Below, piece after piece: positions 1-8,798 of a stretch of DNA of 34,537 bases. The first letter of the stretch is position 1, and the number at the start of each line of letters is the position of its first letter. The translations under genes were made by a program, and so were the position numbers. The stretch comes from Thermomicrobiaceae bacterium (GTDB lineage: Bacteria > Chloroflexota > Chloroflexia > Thermomicrobiales > Thermomicrobiaceae): the NCBI GenBank assembly GCA_007133615.1, contig SLMJ01000383.1, forward strand, positions 1-34,537, read 5' to 3'. A model generated the notes under the pieces. It worked only from the letters and a program-made list of their open reading frames with translations. It was not told where the DNA came from and made no database searches.

Positions 1-1005
1 ATCACGCCGGGCAAGCTGCAGAAGACGTTTTTTGGCAACAGCGGCGCGGAAGGCATCGAGACCGCGCTTCGTCTCGCCAAGACGTACACCGGTAAGACCG
101 AGTTTATTTCACTAACGCACTCCTTCCACGGTCGGACGAACGCGACGCTCTCGGTGACCGGCAACTACCAGCGCAAGAAGCGCGGTGGCCCGTACCTGCC
201 CGGGATTGCGTTCGCGCCGGCGCCCTACGTCTATCGCAATCCGTTCGGGGCAGACGACCCGGAGGAAGTTGCACAGCGAGCCGCGGAGATGGTCCGCTGG
301 GCAATCGATTTCCACACGTCGAACGATGTCGCGGCGTTCATTGCCGAACCGGTGATGGGTGAGGGCGGCATCATCGTCCCGCCGGAGAACTACTTCAAAT
401 ACGTCAAGGAGATTCTCGACGAGCGCGGCATTTTGTTCATTGCGGATGAGGTCCAGAGCGGATTTGGCCGTACCGGTAGCCTGTTCGGGATCGATCACTT
501 TGGCGTTGAACCGGACATTATGGTCATGGCGAAGGGGATCGCCGACGGGTTCCCGATCTCGGCGACGATCGCCCGGGAGGAGATCTCGGATTCCTTCCAG
601 CCGGGCGAGCATTTGTCGACCTTCGGCGGTAACCCGGTCTCCTGTGCTGCCGCGCTGGCGAATCTTGAGGTCATGCAGGACGAGGATCTACCCGGTCAGG
701 CCGCTGCCAAGGGCAACCAGATTATGGCTCAACTCGAAGAGATGGCGAGCGATCACGATCTGATCGGCGACATCCGCGGCAAGGGTCTTATGATCGGGAT
801 TGAACTCGTGTCCGATCGCGAGAAACGAACACCAGCCAACCAGCAGGCGGGCGCGATTCGTACAGCCTGTCGTGAGGATGGCGTGCTGATCGGCGTTGGT
901 GGTCAGCATGCGAACGTTCTCCGGATCCAGCCGCCGTTGACGATCAATGAGAGCGAGATGGAGCGGATGCTCGATTCCATCGGTAAGGGACTGTCTTCCG
1001 TATAA
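1..1005 (+). CDS. Class-III PLP-dependent aminotransferase (5' truncated by window)
   Basis: The reading frame is open from base 1, so the listed 283-aa ORF is only an internal ATG; translation starts upstream of the window. At least 334 residues are visible, against about 430 for the family. It shows the fold-type I class-III hallmarks: FFGNSGAEGIE for cofactor phosphate binding, FIADEVQSGFGRTG with the Asp that contacts the pyridine nitrogen, and the MVMAKGIADGFP block whose Lys forms the Schiff base. It moves an amino group from an omega-amino or amino acid to a 2-oxo acid in the cytoplasm. The FHGRT and APAPYVYRNPFG stretches resemble alanine-glyoxylate aminotransferase 2 and 4-aminobutyrate aminotransferases; the exact substrate cannot be read. 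The family is confident, the subfamily is not. A TAA stop precedes a 108-bp gap before the rhomboid gene. Confidence 0.93.
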   Translation: MTPGKLQKTFFGNSGAEGIETALRLAKTYTGKTEFISLTHSFHGRTNATLSVTGNYQRKKRGGPYLPGIAFAPAPYVYRNPFGADDPEEVAQRAAEMVRWAIDFHTSNDVAAFIAEPVMGEGGIIVPPENYFKYVKEILDERGILFIADEVQSGFGRTGSLFGIDHFGVEPDIMVMAKGIADGFPISATIAREEISDSFQPGEHLSTFGGNPVSCAAALANLEVMQDEDLPGQAAAKGNQIMAQLEEMASDHDLIGDIRGKGLMIGIELVSDREKRTPANQQAGAIRTACREDGVLIGVGGQHANVLRIQPPLTINESEMERMLDSIGKGLSSV

Positions 1006-1061
1006 GCCCCATCAACCTGGTGCCACAGGCGTGGCCGGGGTCATGCAATACCTGGATGCAA

Positions 1062-1084
1062 GGGGATGAGTGACGATCATCCCC
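1062..1084. other. 8-bp inverted repeat between aminotransferase and rhomboid genes
   Basis: GGGGATGA and TCATCCCC form a perfect 8-bp stem with a 7-nt loop. No T-run follows, so it is not a classical intrinsic terminator. It could be an RNA-stabilising 3' hairpin for the aminotransferase transcript or an operator for the rhomboid gene, whose GTG lies 30 bp downstream. Confidence 0.45.
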
Positions 1085-1113
1085 AGCCGCTCGTATTGTG
1101 AGAGGAATCGCGC

Positions 1114-2085
1114 GTGTTACCGTACGGCGACGATCCCAGGCCCCGGCCAACCAGAATCCCGTTCTTCACCATAACGTTCCTTCTGCTGAACATAATTGTC
1201 TTCATTTATCAGGTTTCGCTCGGAACCGATGGTGCCCGGGAGTTCGTGGAGAACTGGGGGTTCGTTCCGGCCGCGTTCTGGGACGGCGAACGAATCTACA
1301 CGATTCTGACCTCAATCTTTCTGCACGGTGGATTGTTGCACATCATTTCGAACATGATCTTCCTGGCGATCTTCGGCCCGAACGTCGAGGATCAGCTTGG
1401 TCGTCGAACCTACGCGATCTTCTACCTGCTGGGCGGGATCGCCGCATCGCTGATTTACGCGCTCGCGTTTTCCGGGAACGAACAGCCGCTGGTGGGAGCA
1501 AGTGGCGCGATTGCCGCTGTGCTTGGTGGATATGTGTTGCTCTTCCCACGGGCGATGGTGCGGAGTCTGTTGTTCATGGGTCCGTTCTTCACCGCCGGTC
1601 GAGTGGCTGCGATCATCCTGATCGGGTTCTGGTTCCTGATCCAGGTCGTCCAGTCCTTCGTTTCGATCTTCGAACTGGCGCCCCAGGAGAACGTCGCGTT
1701 TCTGGCACATGCAGCCGGTTTCGTGTTCGGGATCATCGCTGTGGGTGCGATCCGGGAATCGCGCAATCAGACGATCAGTCACTGGGAAAGCGGGGCGGAG
1801 CGCTGGTTCAATCGGGCGTTCCGCAACTGGCTGATTCTGGTGACGTTGTTTGGCCTGGGATTCGTCTTTGTTCAGTTCCTGGCCGCATCGGAGAGTGAGG
1901 CACTCGCATCACTGGTGCAATCCGGATTGCTGGTGCTAGCCGGGATCGTCGCGATTCTCGATGGCTGGTGGCGATTGCGCGGATACGATGCACTGCTCGG
2001 ATCGACGCAGCGAGCGGAGCGAGCCGTCGCGATCATTCAGCTTATAGCTGGGTTCAGCCTTTTGAGTAGTATCTTCTGGGCGTAG
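1114..2085 (+). CDS. Rhomboid-family intramembrane serine protease
   Basis: A 323-aa polytopic membrane protein that cleaves transmembrane segments of client proteins within the bilayer. The catalytic dyad is visible: Ser130 in GASGAI and His199 in FLAHAAGF. The conserved His76 and Asn80 of HGGLLHIISN, in the second core helix, are also present, so the enzyme should be active. The core has six predicted helices (about residues 18-34, 64-88, 98-120, 128-146, 164-184 and 194-212); two or three further helices follow (about 230-250, 255-275 and 300-320), so the C-terminus is longer than in E. coli GlpG. It starts with GTG, chosen because AGAGGA lies 7 nt upstream and no other start precedes the first helix. 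Its stop is 6 bp from the end of the convergent importer operon. The substrate is unknown. Confidence 0.92.
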   Translation: MLPYGDDPRPRPTRIPFFTITFLLLNIIVFIYQVSLGTDGAREFVENWGFVPAAFWDGERIYTILTSIFLHGGLLHIISNMIFLAIFGPNVEDQLGRRTYAIFYLLGGIAASLIYALAFSGNEQPLVGASGAIAAVLGGYVLLFPRAMVRSLLFMGPFFTAGRVAAIILIGFWFLIQVVQSFVSIFELAPQENVAFLAHAAGFVFGIIAVGAIRESRNQTISHWESGAERWFNRAFRNWLILVTLFGLGFVFVQFLAASESEALASLVQSGLLVLAGIVAILDGWWRLRGYDALLGSTQRAERAVAIIQLIAGFSLLSSIFWA

Positions 2086-2091
2086 GGGGCT

Positions 2092-4206
2092 CTACTCCGT
2101 CTTAGCAACCAGATTCACCGGCTGGGCCATAACCCGACCTGGAGCACCTTCTGAATATTCGGGATCGTAGAGATGACAGGCGACGCGGTGTCCGTTATCG
2201 GTCTGCAGCATTCGTGGCTCGACTTTGTCGCACGGCTCGAACCGGAACGGACAACGGGTATGGAACCGGCAGCCCGGTGGCGGGTTGATCGGGCTCGGAA
2301 CGTCGCCCTGCAGGACGATCCGCTCCTTACGCTTGGACGGGTCGATTACCGGTACGGCTGAGATCAGCGACTGCGTATAGGGATGCAGCGGGTTTTCGTA
2401 GAACTCGAGATTCTCGGCCAGCTCGACGATCTTGCCAAGATACATCACCGCGATCCGGTCGCTCACTGCCCGGACAACGCTCAGGTCATGCGCGATGAAG
2501 ATGTAACTCAACCCGAGTTCTTCCTGCAGGTCCTGCATCAAGTTGATGATCTGTGCCTGGATCGAGACATCCAGTGCGCTGACCGGCTCGTCCGCGACGA
2601 TGAAATCCGGCTCGGCGGCAATCGCCCGGGCAATGCCGATGCGTTGGCGTTGACCGCCGGAAAATTCATGCGGATAGCGGTTGGCATGGTGCTGGTTGAG
2701 ACCAACTCGCTCGAGAATCACGTTCACTTTCTCACCGACATTGCTACGAGTTGCCAGCCCGTGAATCAGTAGCGGCTGGCCGATGATTGCTCCGACGGTT
2801 CGCCGCGGATTGAGCGAGGAGAATGGATCCTGAAAGACGATCTGCATTCGGCGCCGGAATGGCCGGAGTTGTTTTTCCGGCAGTGTCGTGATGTCCTGTC
2901 CGTCGTAGCTGATGGTCCCGCTTGTGGGGTCAATCAACCGGATCATCGTTCGGCCGGCGGTGCTTTTGCCACAGCCGGATTCGCCGACGAGCCCAACTGT
3001 CTCACCCCGAAGAATGTCCAGGTCAATACCGTCGACCGCCTGGACATCGCCGACCTTGCGCTGAAGCAGGCCACGTTTAATCGGAAAGTATGTTCGCAAG
3101 TCGCGAACTTCAACGAGTGGGCCCTTGTCTTTTTCGACCGTTGTCTGGATCTCGCGTTCCAGGATCACCCGTGCGTCGACGCCCTTGTTGTCCGGTTCGT
3201 GCAGCCAGCATCGACTGACCTGACCGTGCCCGATTTCGAACAGAGGTGGTTCTTCCTGGTGACACTTCTCCCAGGCATACGGGCAGCGAGTTGCGAATTT
3301 GCACCCTTGCGGGAGGTTCGCAAGGTTCGGTGGACTGCCGACGATCGGGGTTAATCTGGACCCGAGCGCATCCTCGAAGCGGGGAAGGCAATCGAGCAGT
3401 CCCCACGTATAGGGATGGGTGGGATGATCGAAAAGGCGCTTGACGTCTGCCTGTTCGACGATCCTGCCGGCATACATCACGTTGACCCGGTCACACATCT
3501 CCGAGACGACGCCGAGATCGTGCGTAATGAAGATCATCGATGTGCCAAGCTCATTCTGAAGCTCACGCATGAGCTCGAGGATCTGGGCCTGAATCGAGAC
3601 ATCGAGAGCCGTTGTCGGCTCATCGGCGATGAGCAATTTCGGGTTGCAGGAGAGCGCCATTGCGATCATCACACGTTGCCGCATCCCACCGGACATCTGA
3701 TGCGGATATGCCTTCAGGCGCTCGCCGGGTGACGGCACACCGACCAGCCGAAGCATCTCCTCAGCACGCTCCCACGACTGGGCAGATGACATACCCTGAT
3801 GCAACCGGAGTGGCTCGATCATTTGATTGCCGATAGTGTAGACAGGGTTAAGCGAGGTCAATGGCTCCTGAAAGATCATTGAGATCTGGTTTCCCCGGAT
3901 CGAGCGCATCTCAGACTCGGACATCCGCAAAATGTCCTGGCCGTCAAACTCGATGCTGCCGTCGACTATCTTTCCTGGAGGGCTGTCGATCAGTTTCATC
4001 AGCGAGAGCCCGCTCACGCTTTTGCCACTTCCGGACTCGCCGACAACGCCGAGGACCTCACCGCGCTTCACCGAATAGCTGATCCCGTCCACGGCCCGCA
4101 CGGTTGAACCCTCGCTGAAGAAATAGGTCTTCAGATTGTCAACACGAAGCAGATCCTCGCTGCCGGGCTCGGTGGATGTGGGGACGCGTTCTGCAAGATC
4201 GGTCAC
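2092..4206 (-). CDS. Fused dipeptide/oligopeptide ABC importer ATPase (DppD-DppF in one chain)
   Basis: It powers the importer encoded just upstream. One polypeptide of 704 aa carries both nucleotide-binding domains normally made as separate DppD and DppF proteins. First half: Walker A GESGSGKS (about 56-63), signature MSGGMRQ (171-177), Walker B LLIADEP. Second half: GESGCGKST (about 408-416), FSGGQRQ, FIVADEP. Each half ends in the oligo/dipeptide C-terminal domain with four Cys at identical spacing (C-x5-C-x6-C-x17-C), a motif reported to hold an iron-sulphur cluster in Dpp/Opp ATPases. The ORF track starts at 4266, inside the permease gene. I prefer the GTG at 4206 because GGAGG sits 4 nt upstream, just after the permease stop. 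Both ATP sites look intact. Confidence 0.94.
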   Translation of the reverse strand: MTDLAERVPTSTEPGSEDLLRVDNLKTYFFSEGSTVRAVDGISYSVKRGEVLGVVGESGSGKSVSGLSLMKLIDSPPGKIVDGSIEFDGQDILRMSESEMRSIRGNQISMIFQEPLTSLNPVYTIGNQMIEPLRLHQGMSSAQSWERAEEMLRLVGVPSPGERLKAYPHQMSGGMRQRVMIAMALSCNPKLLIADEPTTALDVSIQAQILELMRELQNELGTSMIFITHDLGVVSEMCDRVNVMYAGRIVEQADVKRLFDHPTHPYTWGLLDCLPRFEDALGSRLTPIVGSPPNLANLPQGCKFATRCPYAWEKCHQEEPPLFEIGHGQVSRCWLHEPDNKGVDARVILEREIQTTVEKDKGPLVEVRDLRTYFPIKRGLLQRKVGDVQAVDGIDLDILRGETVGLVGESGCGKSTAGRTMIRLIDPTSGTISYDGQDITTLPEKQLRPFRRRMQIVFQDPFSSLNPRRTVGAIIGQPLLIHGLATRSNVGEKVNVILERVGLNQHHANRYPHEFSGGQRQRIGIARAIAAEPDFIVADEPVSALDVSIQAQIINLMQDLQEELGLSYIFIAHDLSVVRAVSDRIAVMYLGKIVELAENLEFYENPLHPYTQSLISAVPVIDPSKRKERIVLQGDVPSPINPPPGCRFHTRCPFRFEPCDKVEPRMLQTDNGHRVACHLYDPEYSEGAPGRVMAQPVNLVAKTE

Positions 4207-4219
4207 ACTTCCTCCATTG

Positions 4220-5143
4220 CTAATCGAGCCTGGAACGTGGGTCGAGCGCGTCGCGGATACCGTCACCCACGAAGTTAAACGCGAGTACCGTCAAGGCGAT
4301 GGCCAGCCCCGGGAAGAGGCCCATCCACCAGGCGTTGTGATCACGCATCTGTGACCAGGCTGGTTCCAGCATGTTGCCCCAGGATGCGAGCGGCGGCTGA
4401 ATGCCGAAGCCGAGGAAGGAAAGCGTCGATTCGGCGAGAATCGCGGTCGGGATGCCGAGTGTTGCGGCGACGATAACCGGACCCATGGCGTTTGGTAGCA
4501 GTTCCCGAAACATGATCGAGGTTGGCGACACGCCGATCGCCCGAGCGGCTTCGGCATATTCCCGGGTGCGGAGTGTCAGGAACTCGGCTCTGACCAGACG
4601 CGCGACGTTCATCCAGCCGATGATCCCGATCACGATGGCGATATTGATTGCTGATCTGGGTATTACCACCAGCATCGCCATCAGGAAGAGCAGCGGCGGG
4701 AAGGCGAGCATCATATCCGCCAGGCGCATGATGAGCATATCCACCCAGCGACCCGTGTAGCCGGCGACGGCACCCAGACAGGTTCCGATAACGATGGCGA
4801 CGCCGGTTGCAACGAACCCGACGAGCAGTGAGATCCGAGACCCGTGTATCAGACGAGAGAGCGTGTCCCGACCCAACTGATCGCTGCCGAGCCAGTGACC
4901 TGCCTGCGGGTTTGCCGGCTGTCCGAACTGGGCGAGTTGCAAATCCTGCTGATTCGGGTCATGCGGGGCGATCCACGGTGCGAAGATCGCGATCACGAAC
5001 AGGGTGCAGAGAAACGTGGCGCTGACCACCGCAAGCCTGTGTCTGCGGAAGCGGCGCCAGGTAACGGCGGCCGGGCTCCTTGGAGCCTCAGCGGCTGCCT
5101 GGCTTACATCTGCCTGTTCGGCGAGACCGGTGCCTGCGGACAA
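4220..5143 (-). CDS. Dipeptide/oligopeptide ABC importer permease, DppC-like
   Basis: One of two inner-membrane subunits forming the peptide channel. The 307-aa protein has a cytoplasmic N-terminus, a first helix (about 37-58), an extracytoplasmic loop with the GSDQLGRD motif typical of DppC/OppC, and five further helices. The EAA loop ([18 protein letters not shown]), which docks onto the ATPase, lies near residues 190-215. The start is TTG at 5143, preceded by GGAGG with 5-nt spacing; no ATG gives a better N-terminus. It lies 82 bp after the DppB-like gene and 13 bp before the ATPase gene, clearly the same operon. Peptides are the family's usual cargo, but nickel, heme or sugar transport by relatives cannot be excluded. 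Confidence 0.94.
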   Translation of the reverse strand: MSAGTGLAEQADVSQAAAEAPRSPAAVTWRRFRRHRLAVVSATFLCTLFVIAIFAPWIAPHDPNQQDLQLAQFGQPANPQAGHWLGSDQLGRDTLSRLIHGSRISLLVGFVATGVAIVIGTCLGAVAGYTGRWVDMLIMRLADMMLAFPPLLFLMAMLVVIPRSAINIAIVIGIIGWMNVARLVRAEFLTLRTREYAEAARAIGVSPTSIMFRELLPNAMGPVIVAATLGIPTAILAESTLSFLGFGIQPPLASWGNMLEPAWSQMRDHNAWWMGLFPGLAIALTVLAFNFVGDGIRDALDPRSRLD

Positions 5144-5225
5144 CGGTTCCTCCAGCTAGGTCGAGCGACTGCGTGTAGCAGTCCAACGGACGAGTTTGCC
5201 CGCTGCGACATTGGATGCAGGTCGA

Positions 5226-6206
5226 TCAGTCATAGCGAACACGTGGATCAACGATCGCGTAGAGAATATCCGAAATCAGTGTGCCGACGAGAATTCCGAC
5301 GGCGGAAAGGAGAACGATCCCCATGACGACGGGATAGTCACGCTGGGCGAGCGATGTTACTGCCAGATCACCCATTCCCGGCCAGGAGAAGATCACTTCC
5401 ACAACGATCGAACCCTCGATCAGAATCACCAGCACGTAGCCGAGCAACGTCAGGATCGGGATCAGCGCGTTCCGCCAGGCGTGCTTGAGAATGACGACTG
5501 CCTCCGAAAGCCCTTTCGCCCTGGCGGTCCGGATGTAATCCTGGCGGATGACTTCCAGCATAGCCGCACGCTGGTAGCGCATGTATCCGGCGAGGCTGAA
5601 CAGGGTCACTGACAGCACTGGAAGCGTATAGTGCCGGAAGACTTCCGTGATGCTGTTCCAGACCCCGGGTTCGGCATACGGGCTACCCATTCCCCGTGTC
5701 GGGAACCAGCCTAACGTCACGCCGAAGAAGTAGAGCAGCATCAACGCAAGCCAGAACTGCGGGATCGAGATGCCTACGAATGTGAACGTGGTCAGGAAGT
5801 AATCGAGTCGTGAGTATTGCTTCACTGCGGAGAGAATCCCGAGCGGAAGCGCGATGATCAGCGTGAGCGCCAGTGCACCGATCATGAGCCGGAGTGTATT
5901 GGGCAACCGGTTCATGATCACTTCGGTCACTGGTGCGTTTGTTCGGGTGGAGACACCCATGTTCCCCTGCACGACCTGTTGTAACCAGTCGACGTACTGA
6001 AGGTACACAGGCCGGTCTAGACCGTATTGCTCACGCAGCCGTTGTCGGTCCTCCGGAGAGATCTGCTGCCCCGCCTGCCGGGCGTCGGCCACCAGAACGG
6101 CGACCGGATCGCCCGGAGCGTTGTACAGCAGCGTGAAGCAGATTGCCGAGACCCCGATCAGGATCGGAATCATCCAGAGGAGTCTGCGAATGATATACGC
6201 AGTCAT
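5226..6206 (-). CDS. Dipeptide/oligopeptide ABC importer permease, DppB-like
   Basis: The partner of the DppC-like subunit. The 326-aa protein begins with the classical MTAYIIRRLLWMIPILIGVS helix, followed by the NAPGDP segment and a roughly 75-residue periplasmic region with YGLDRP and the GNMG motif, then five more helices. The EAA loop reads DYIRTARAKGLSE...HAWRNALIP, near residues 225-255. The start is ATG at 6206 with GGTGGAG about 7 nt upstream. It follows the binding-protein gene by 54 bp. Assignment to the binding-protein-dependent transport permease family is secure; the substrate is inferred from the operon only. Confidence 0.95.
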   Translation of the reverse strand: MTAYIIRRLLWMIPILIGVSAICFTLLYNAPGDPVAVLVADARQAGQQISPEDRQRLREQYGLDRPVYLQYVDWLQQVVQGNMGVSTRTNAPVTEVIMNRLPNTLRLMIGALALTLIIALPLGILSAVKQYSRLDYFLTTFTFVGISIPQFWLALMLLYFFGVTLGWFPTRGMGSPYAEPGVWNSITEVFRHYTLPVLSVTLFSLAGYMRYQRAAMLEVIRQDYIRTARAKGLSEAVVILKHAWRNALIPILTLLGYVLVILIEGSIVVEVIFSWPGMGDLAVTSLAQRDYPVVMGIVLLSAVGILVGTLISDILYAIVDPRVRYD

Positions 6207-6260
6207 GCGTTGTCTCCACCACCCAGCACGATCATCGCGCTTCGCCGCTTAGATCGTGTG

Positions 6261-8126
6261 TTACTCCTCCGGCTTGTACAGGTACTCGATGAATGCGCGT
6301 TCCCACCAGCGCATACTTGGCGTATCGTCCAGCGGGTTCTCCTCGTTCGTGCTCTGCACCCGGTTGTGGAGCAGCCGCGCATCCACCGCGCAGTAGAGCG
6401 GGAGACAGGGCAGCGTCTCCAGCCGGCGCTGATCGAGTTCGTGATAGGACGGAATCCGGTCTTCGAGTTCGGCAATCGCCCGACCTTCGTCGATCAGCCG
6501 GTCGACTTCCTCGTCCTCGAAGTACATGTAGTTGTCGCCGTTCGGCGGGAAGTTGCTGGAGTGCAGCTCGCCGTAGACATCCGGGTCCATTTCGAACGGA
6601 TGCGGCCATTCCTGGACTTCCATTGCGCGGCCCATTGGGTCGTCATCCGGATCGCCCCACATGCCCTGGAGAGTTGTGTACTCGAGAACGTCCAGTTCGA
6701 CTTCAATTCCAACCTCGGCGAGCATCGACTGAATGATCTGCTGCGCGTTCTGATACTCGTCGAAACCGGCGTAGGTCAGAAGCGTGAATGACATGCGTTC
6801 GCCGTCACGCTCGCGGATCCCGTCATCCCCCTCTTCAAAGCCGATTTCGTCGAGAATCGCCCGGGCTTCGTCTGGATCGTACGGATAGACCTCCGAGTAG
6901 TTGACGTTGTCGTAGTCGTTGAAGTCATCCAGCACCGGGGCGGTCTGCGCGTACTGGTTTTCCGCTTCCAGGCCGAGCCCGACAGTCACCGTCTCACGGA
7001 GCGAGTCGCGATCAATAGCGTGGGCGATCGCCCGGCGGACATCGTAGTCCTGCAGGATCGGGTGCCGGTGGTTGAAACTGAGCGTGATCGGTGTGAAGTA
7101 CGTATACTGCAGCACCCGGACATCGGGATCGTCCAGATACCGGGGCTGTAGCTCCGGTGGCGCAAACATGTAGTCAACTTCACCGGAATCGAGCGATGCA
7201 GACGCTGCTTCGACGTCAGAGACGTAGAAGATCGTGATTCCTTCGGCCGCAGGCTGTCCGCCGAAGTAATCGTCGAAGCGCTCCAGTCGGAGCCACTGAT
7301 CCGGCTCGCGTTCGCTCCACATGTACGGGCCAGTGCCGACCGGGTTGGTATTGAAGTCATCGGTGTTGATGTCTGCGGAGTCGGCGAGCACGTGTTCCGG
7401 AATGATCGGAATCTCTGAAAGCGCGAAAAGGAACGGCCCAAACGATTCTGGTGTGATGATCTCGACTGTACGCTCATCCGGAGCGTTCCACTCGACCTGC
7501 TCGCCGGCAACGCGCAGCCGGGAACCGAAGCCGGTATCGGTGCCTTCTGCGACAACGGTCTCAAACGTGAAGAGAACGTCGTCTGCGTCGAACTCCTCAC
7601 CATCGTGCCAGAGCGCTTCGTTCAGGTGGAAGGTCCAGGTCAGTCCGTCGTCGCTGATTTCGAAGTCTTCGGCGAGGTCGTGGAGGATTCCACCCTCATC
7701 GTCGTAGCGGAACAGGCGATTGAAGGTCCACCATTCGACCCAGGCCAGGCGGCCGTTCAGGATCGGGTTGGCGATACCGCTGTCACCAGTCGTTGCTGAC
7801 CAGTTGATGAAGCCACCAGTTTCAGCTGGTGCTTCAGTGTCGTCGACTTCGTCATCATCCGGTTCGTCGACCGGTTCGTCATCGTCTTCGTCGTCAACCG
7901 GTTCCTCGACTTCATCATCGTCGTCGGGCTCATCCACTGGTTCGGTGTCATCGGGCTCCGGTTCGGCGTCCTCATCATCAACGTCGTCGTCCTCGCAGGC
8001 CGCCAGAAGCGCGCCCACGGTTGGAATCGACAGACCGACAACAGCGGTCCGCTTGACGAAGTCACGCCTGCTAAGCTGGGCGGATGGAAGTCGCTTCAGG
8101 ATGTCCTGAAAACGCGGATCTCTCAT
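6261..8126 (-). CDS. ABC importer substrate-binding lipoprotein (peptide family 5), Tat type, acidic linker
   Basis: The extracytoplasmic receptor of the importer. The 621-aa protein opens with a twin-arginine signal (SRRDFVKR, Arg20-Arg21), a hydrophobic stretch and a lipobox LLAAC with Cys44, so it is probably folded in the cytoplasm, exported by Tat and lipid-anchored. Residues 45 to about 103 are an Asp/Glu/Pro tether; the family-5 solute-binding domain follows (INWSATTGDSG..., DGLTWTFHLNEALWHDGEEFDADDV). The ORF-track start at 8162 adds 12 residues. I prefer ATG 8126 because GAGGAGGA lies just upstream and the Tat motif then sits at a normal distance. It is the first gene of the operon under the promoter at 8346-8375. 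Peptides are the likely cargo. Confidence 0.95.
   Translation of the reverse strand: MRDPRFQDILKRLPSAQLSRRDFVKRTAVVGLSIPTVGALLAACEDDDVDDEDAEPEPDDTEPVDEPDDDDEVEEPVDDEDDDEPVDEPDDDEVDDTEAPAETGGFINWSATTGDSGIANPILNGRLAWVEWWTFNRLFRYDDEGGILHDLAEDFEISDDGLTWTFHLNEALWHDGEEFDADDVLFTFETVVAEGTDTGFGSRLRVAGEQVEWNAPDERTVEIITPESFGPFLFALSEIPIIPEHVLADSADINTDDFNTNPVGTGPYMWSEREPDQWLRLERFDDYFGGQPAAEGITIFYVSDVEAASASLDSGEVDYMFAPPELQPRYLDDPDVRVLQYTYFTPITLSFNHRHPILQDYDVRRAIAHAIDRDSLRETVTVGLGLEAENQYAQTAPVLDDFNDYDNVNYSEVYPYDPDEARAILDEIGFEEGDDGIRERDGERMSFTLLTYAGFDEYQNAQQIIQSMLAEVGIEVELDVLEYTTLQGMWGDPDDDPMGRAMEVQEWPHPFEMDPDVYGELHSSNFPPNGDNYMYFEDEEVDRLIDEGRAIAELEDRIPSYHELDQRRLETLPCLPLYCAVDARLLHNRVQSTNEENPLDDTPSMRWWERAFIEYLYKPEE
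7837..7995 (-). repeat. Low-complexity Asp/Glu/Pro linker-coding tract
   Basis: About 150 bp of degenerate GAC/GAG/GAT/CCG-type codons encode a chain of D, E, P and V with recurring EPVD and DEPDDDE units inside the binding-lipoprotein gene. At DNA level it is an imperfect short-period repeat (plus-strand units like TCGTCATC and CCGGTTCGTC), prone to length change by slippage. It separates the lipid anchor from the binding domain. Confidence 0.85.
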
Positions 8127-8141
8127 TCTCTCCTCCTCGTG

Positions 8142-8157
8142 ACCGCTAACATGCGGT
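8142..8157 (-). promoter_or_regulatory. Small hairpin upstream of the binding-protein RBS
   Basis: ACCGC-taacat-GCGGT (plus-strand reading) forms a 5-bp stem in the leader RNA, just upstream of GAGGAGGA. It could modulate ribosome access; it is short and may be chance. Confidence 0.25.
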
Positions 8158-8345
8158 TTCACAGTCCTCAGCCTGGTCGGGCGTCCTCACACGCACGTGG
8201 TACGGGACTTCACACTCCGCCACCAAGGGGTAACTGCGCACACGTCTGGAGTACGCAAGCGGTGACGACAGAAATACGGGCGCGAAACACACGCCTTCGT
8301 CAGGACTGAAGTCGATGTTCATCGCTTCTGATGCGAAGTTGCAAA

Positions 8346-8375
8346 ATTCTAATCGGGTCTGGCGAACACTGTCAA
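8346..8375 (-). promoter_or_regulatory. Near-consensus sigma70-type promoter for the peptide importer operon
   Basis: On the minus strand TTGACA (8375-8370), an 18-nt spacer and TAGAAT (8351-8346) match the vegetative consensus at 11 of 12 positions. Transcription should start near 8339, giving a leader of about 210 nt before ATG 8126. The start of that leader can fold (CGATG-tt-CATCG, CTTC-tgatgc-GAAG in plus-strand reading). No operator is obvious. Confidence 0.65.
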
Positions 8376-8526
8376 GATTGAACCTCACGCCCGTATTCCC
8401 CAGTCACACGCGCGTCCAGCCGATTACGACATTCTTCCGATGGTTTACCGAGGTTCCGGACATAGACTGGCCACATAACGGTTTTGAGTGTCGGTCATCA
8501 CCGACGGGATGCAGTACGGAGGAAAC
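8376..8526. other. Intergenic region between divergent operons, with an inverted repeat
   Basis: Together with the leader 8127-8345 this gap separates the importer operon from the plus-strand cluster. No convincing -35/-10 pair was found on the plus strand. A perfect 6-bp inverted repeat, GTCGGT-catc-ACCGAC (8490-8505), lies 12 bp upstream of the RBS of the small gene at 8527 and could be an operator or leader hairpin. The 115-aa plus-strand ORF at 8315 starts among the importer promoter elements and looks spurious. Confidence 0.45.
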
Positions 8527-8754
8527 ATGCTGGTTGAGGCTTATGCTGCTGATGAAATTGCCCGGATCGAGCGCAGTCGAAGCTATAGGCAACCGTTGGT
8601 TACGCGGCCTGATCTATCGCGAGCGGCGTGGGCGCCCCGCCGGACCCTGGCAACGATGCTGATTTCAGCAGGCTGCAGGATCGCGGACGTGGACGACCAG
8701 ATCTGCCGGAAACTGGCGGAACCGAGACCGGTTAGAGGCGCGCAGGTGAGCTGA
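8527..8754 (+). CDS. Small basic protein of unknown function (75 aa)
   Basis: I do not recognise this protein. The case for a real gene is a textbook ribosome-binding site (GGAGGA, 4-5 nt before ATG 8527) and its place at the head of a co-directional cluster. The ORF-track start at 8488 lacks such a site. The product, beginning MLVEAYAADEIARIERSR, is Arg-rich in its first half with an amphipathic N-terminal helix. A moderately hydrophobic segment (about 38-50, LATMLISAGCRIA) is too short and polar for a sure membrane helix. It has two Cys and no known motif. It ends 44 bp before the propeller gene ATG. It could be a small regulator or adaptor; function is not assignable. Confidence 0.55.
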   Translation: MLVEAYAADEIARIERSRSYRQPLVTRPDLSRAAWAPRRTLATMLISAGCRIADVDDQICRKLAEPRPVRGAQVS

Positions 8755-8798
8755 GTAGCGAACGTGGCTGACCATTGATTGTCGAACTGGACCTGCGG

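Noticed and set aside
112-612. 166-aa minus-strand ORF inside the aminotransferase
   Set aside because: A shadow of a strongly conserved gene on the other strand, with no RBS or recognisable domain.
7720-8109. 129-aa plus-strand Ser/Gly-rich ORF that looks like a low-complexity protein
   Set aside because: It is the antisense of the Asp/Glu linker codons of the binding lipoprotein; the composition is a by-product.
8315-8662. 115-aa plus-strand ORF in the divergent region
   Set aside because: Its start lies in the importer promoter region, it lacks an RBS, and it overlaps the better-supported small gene at 8527 in another frame.
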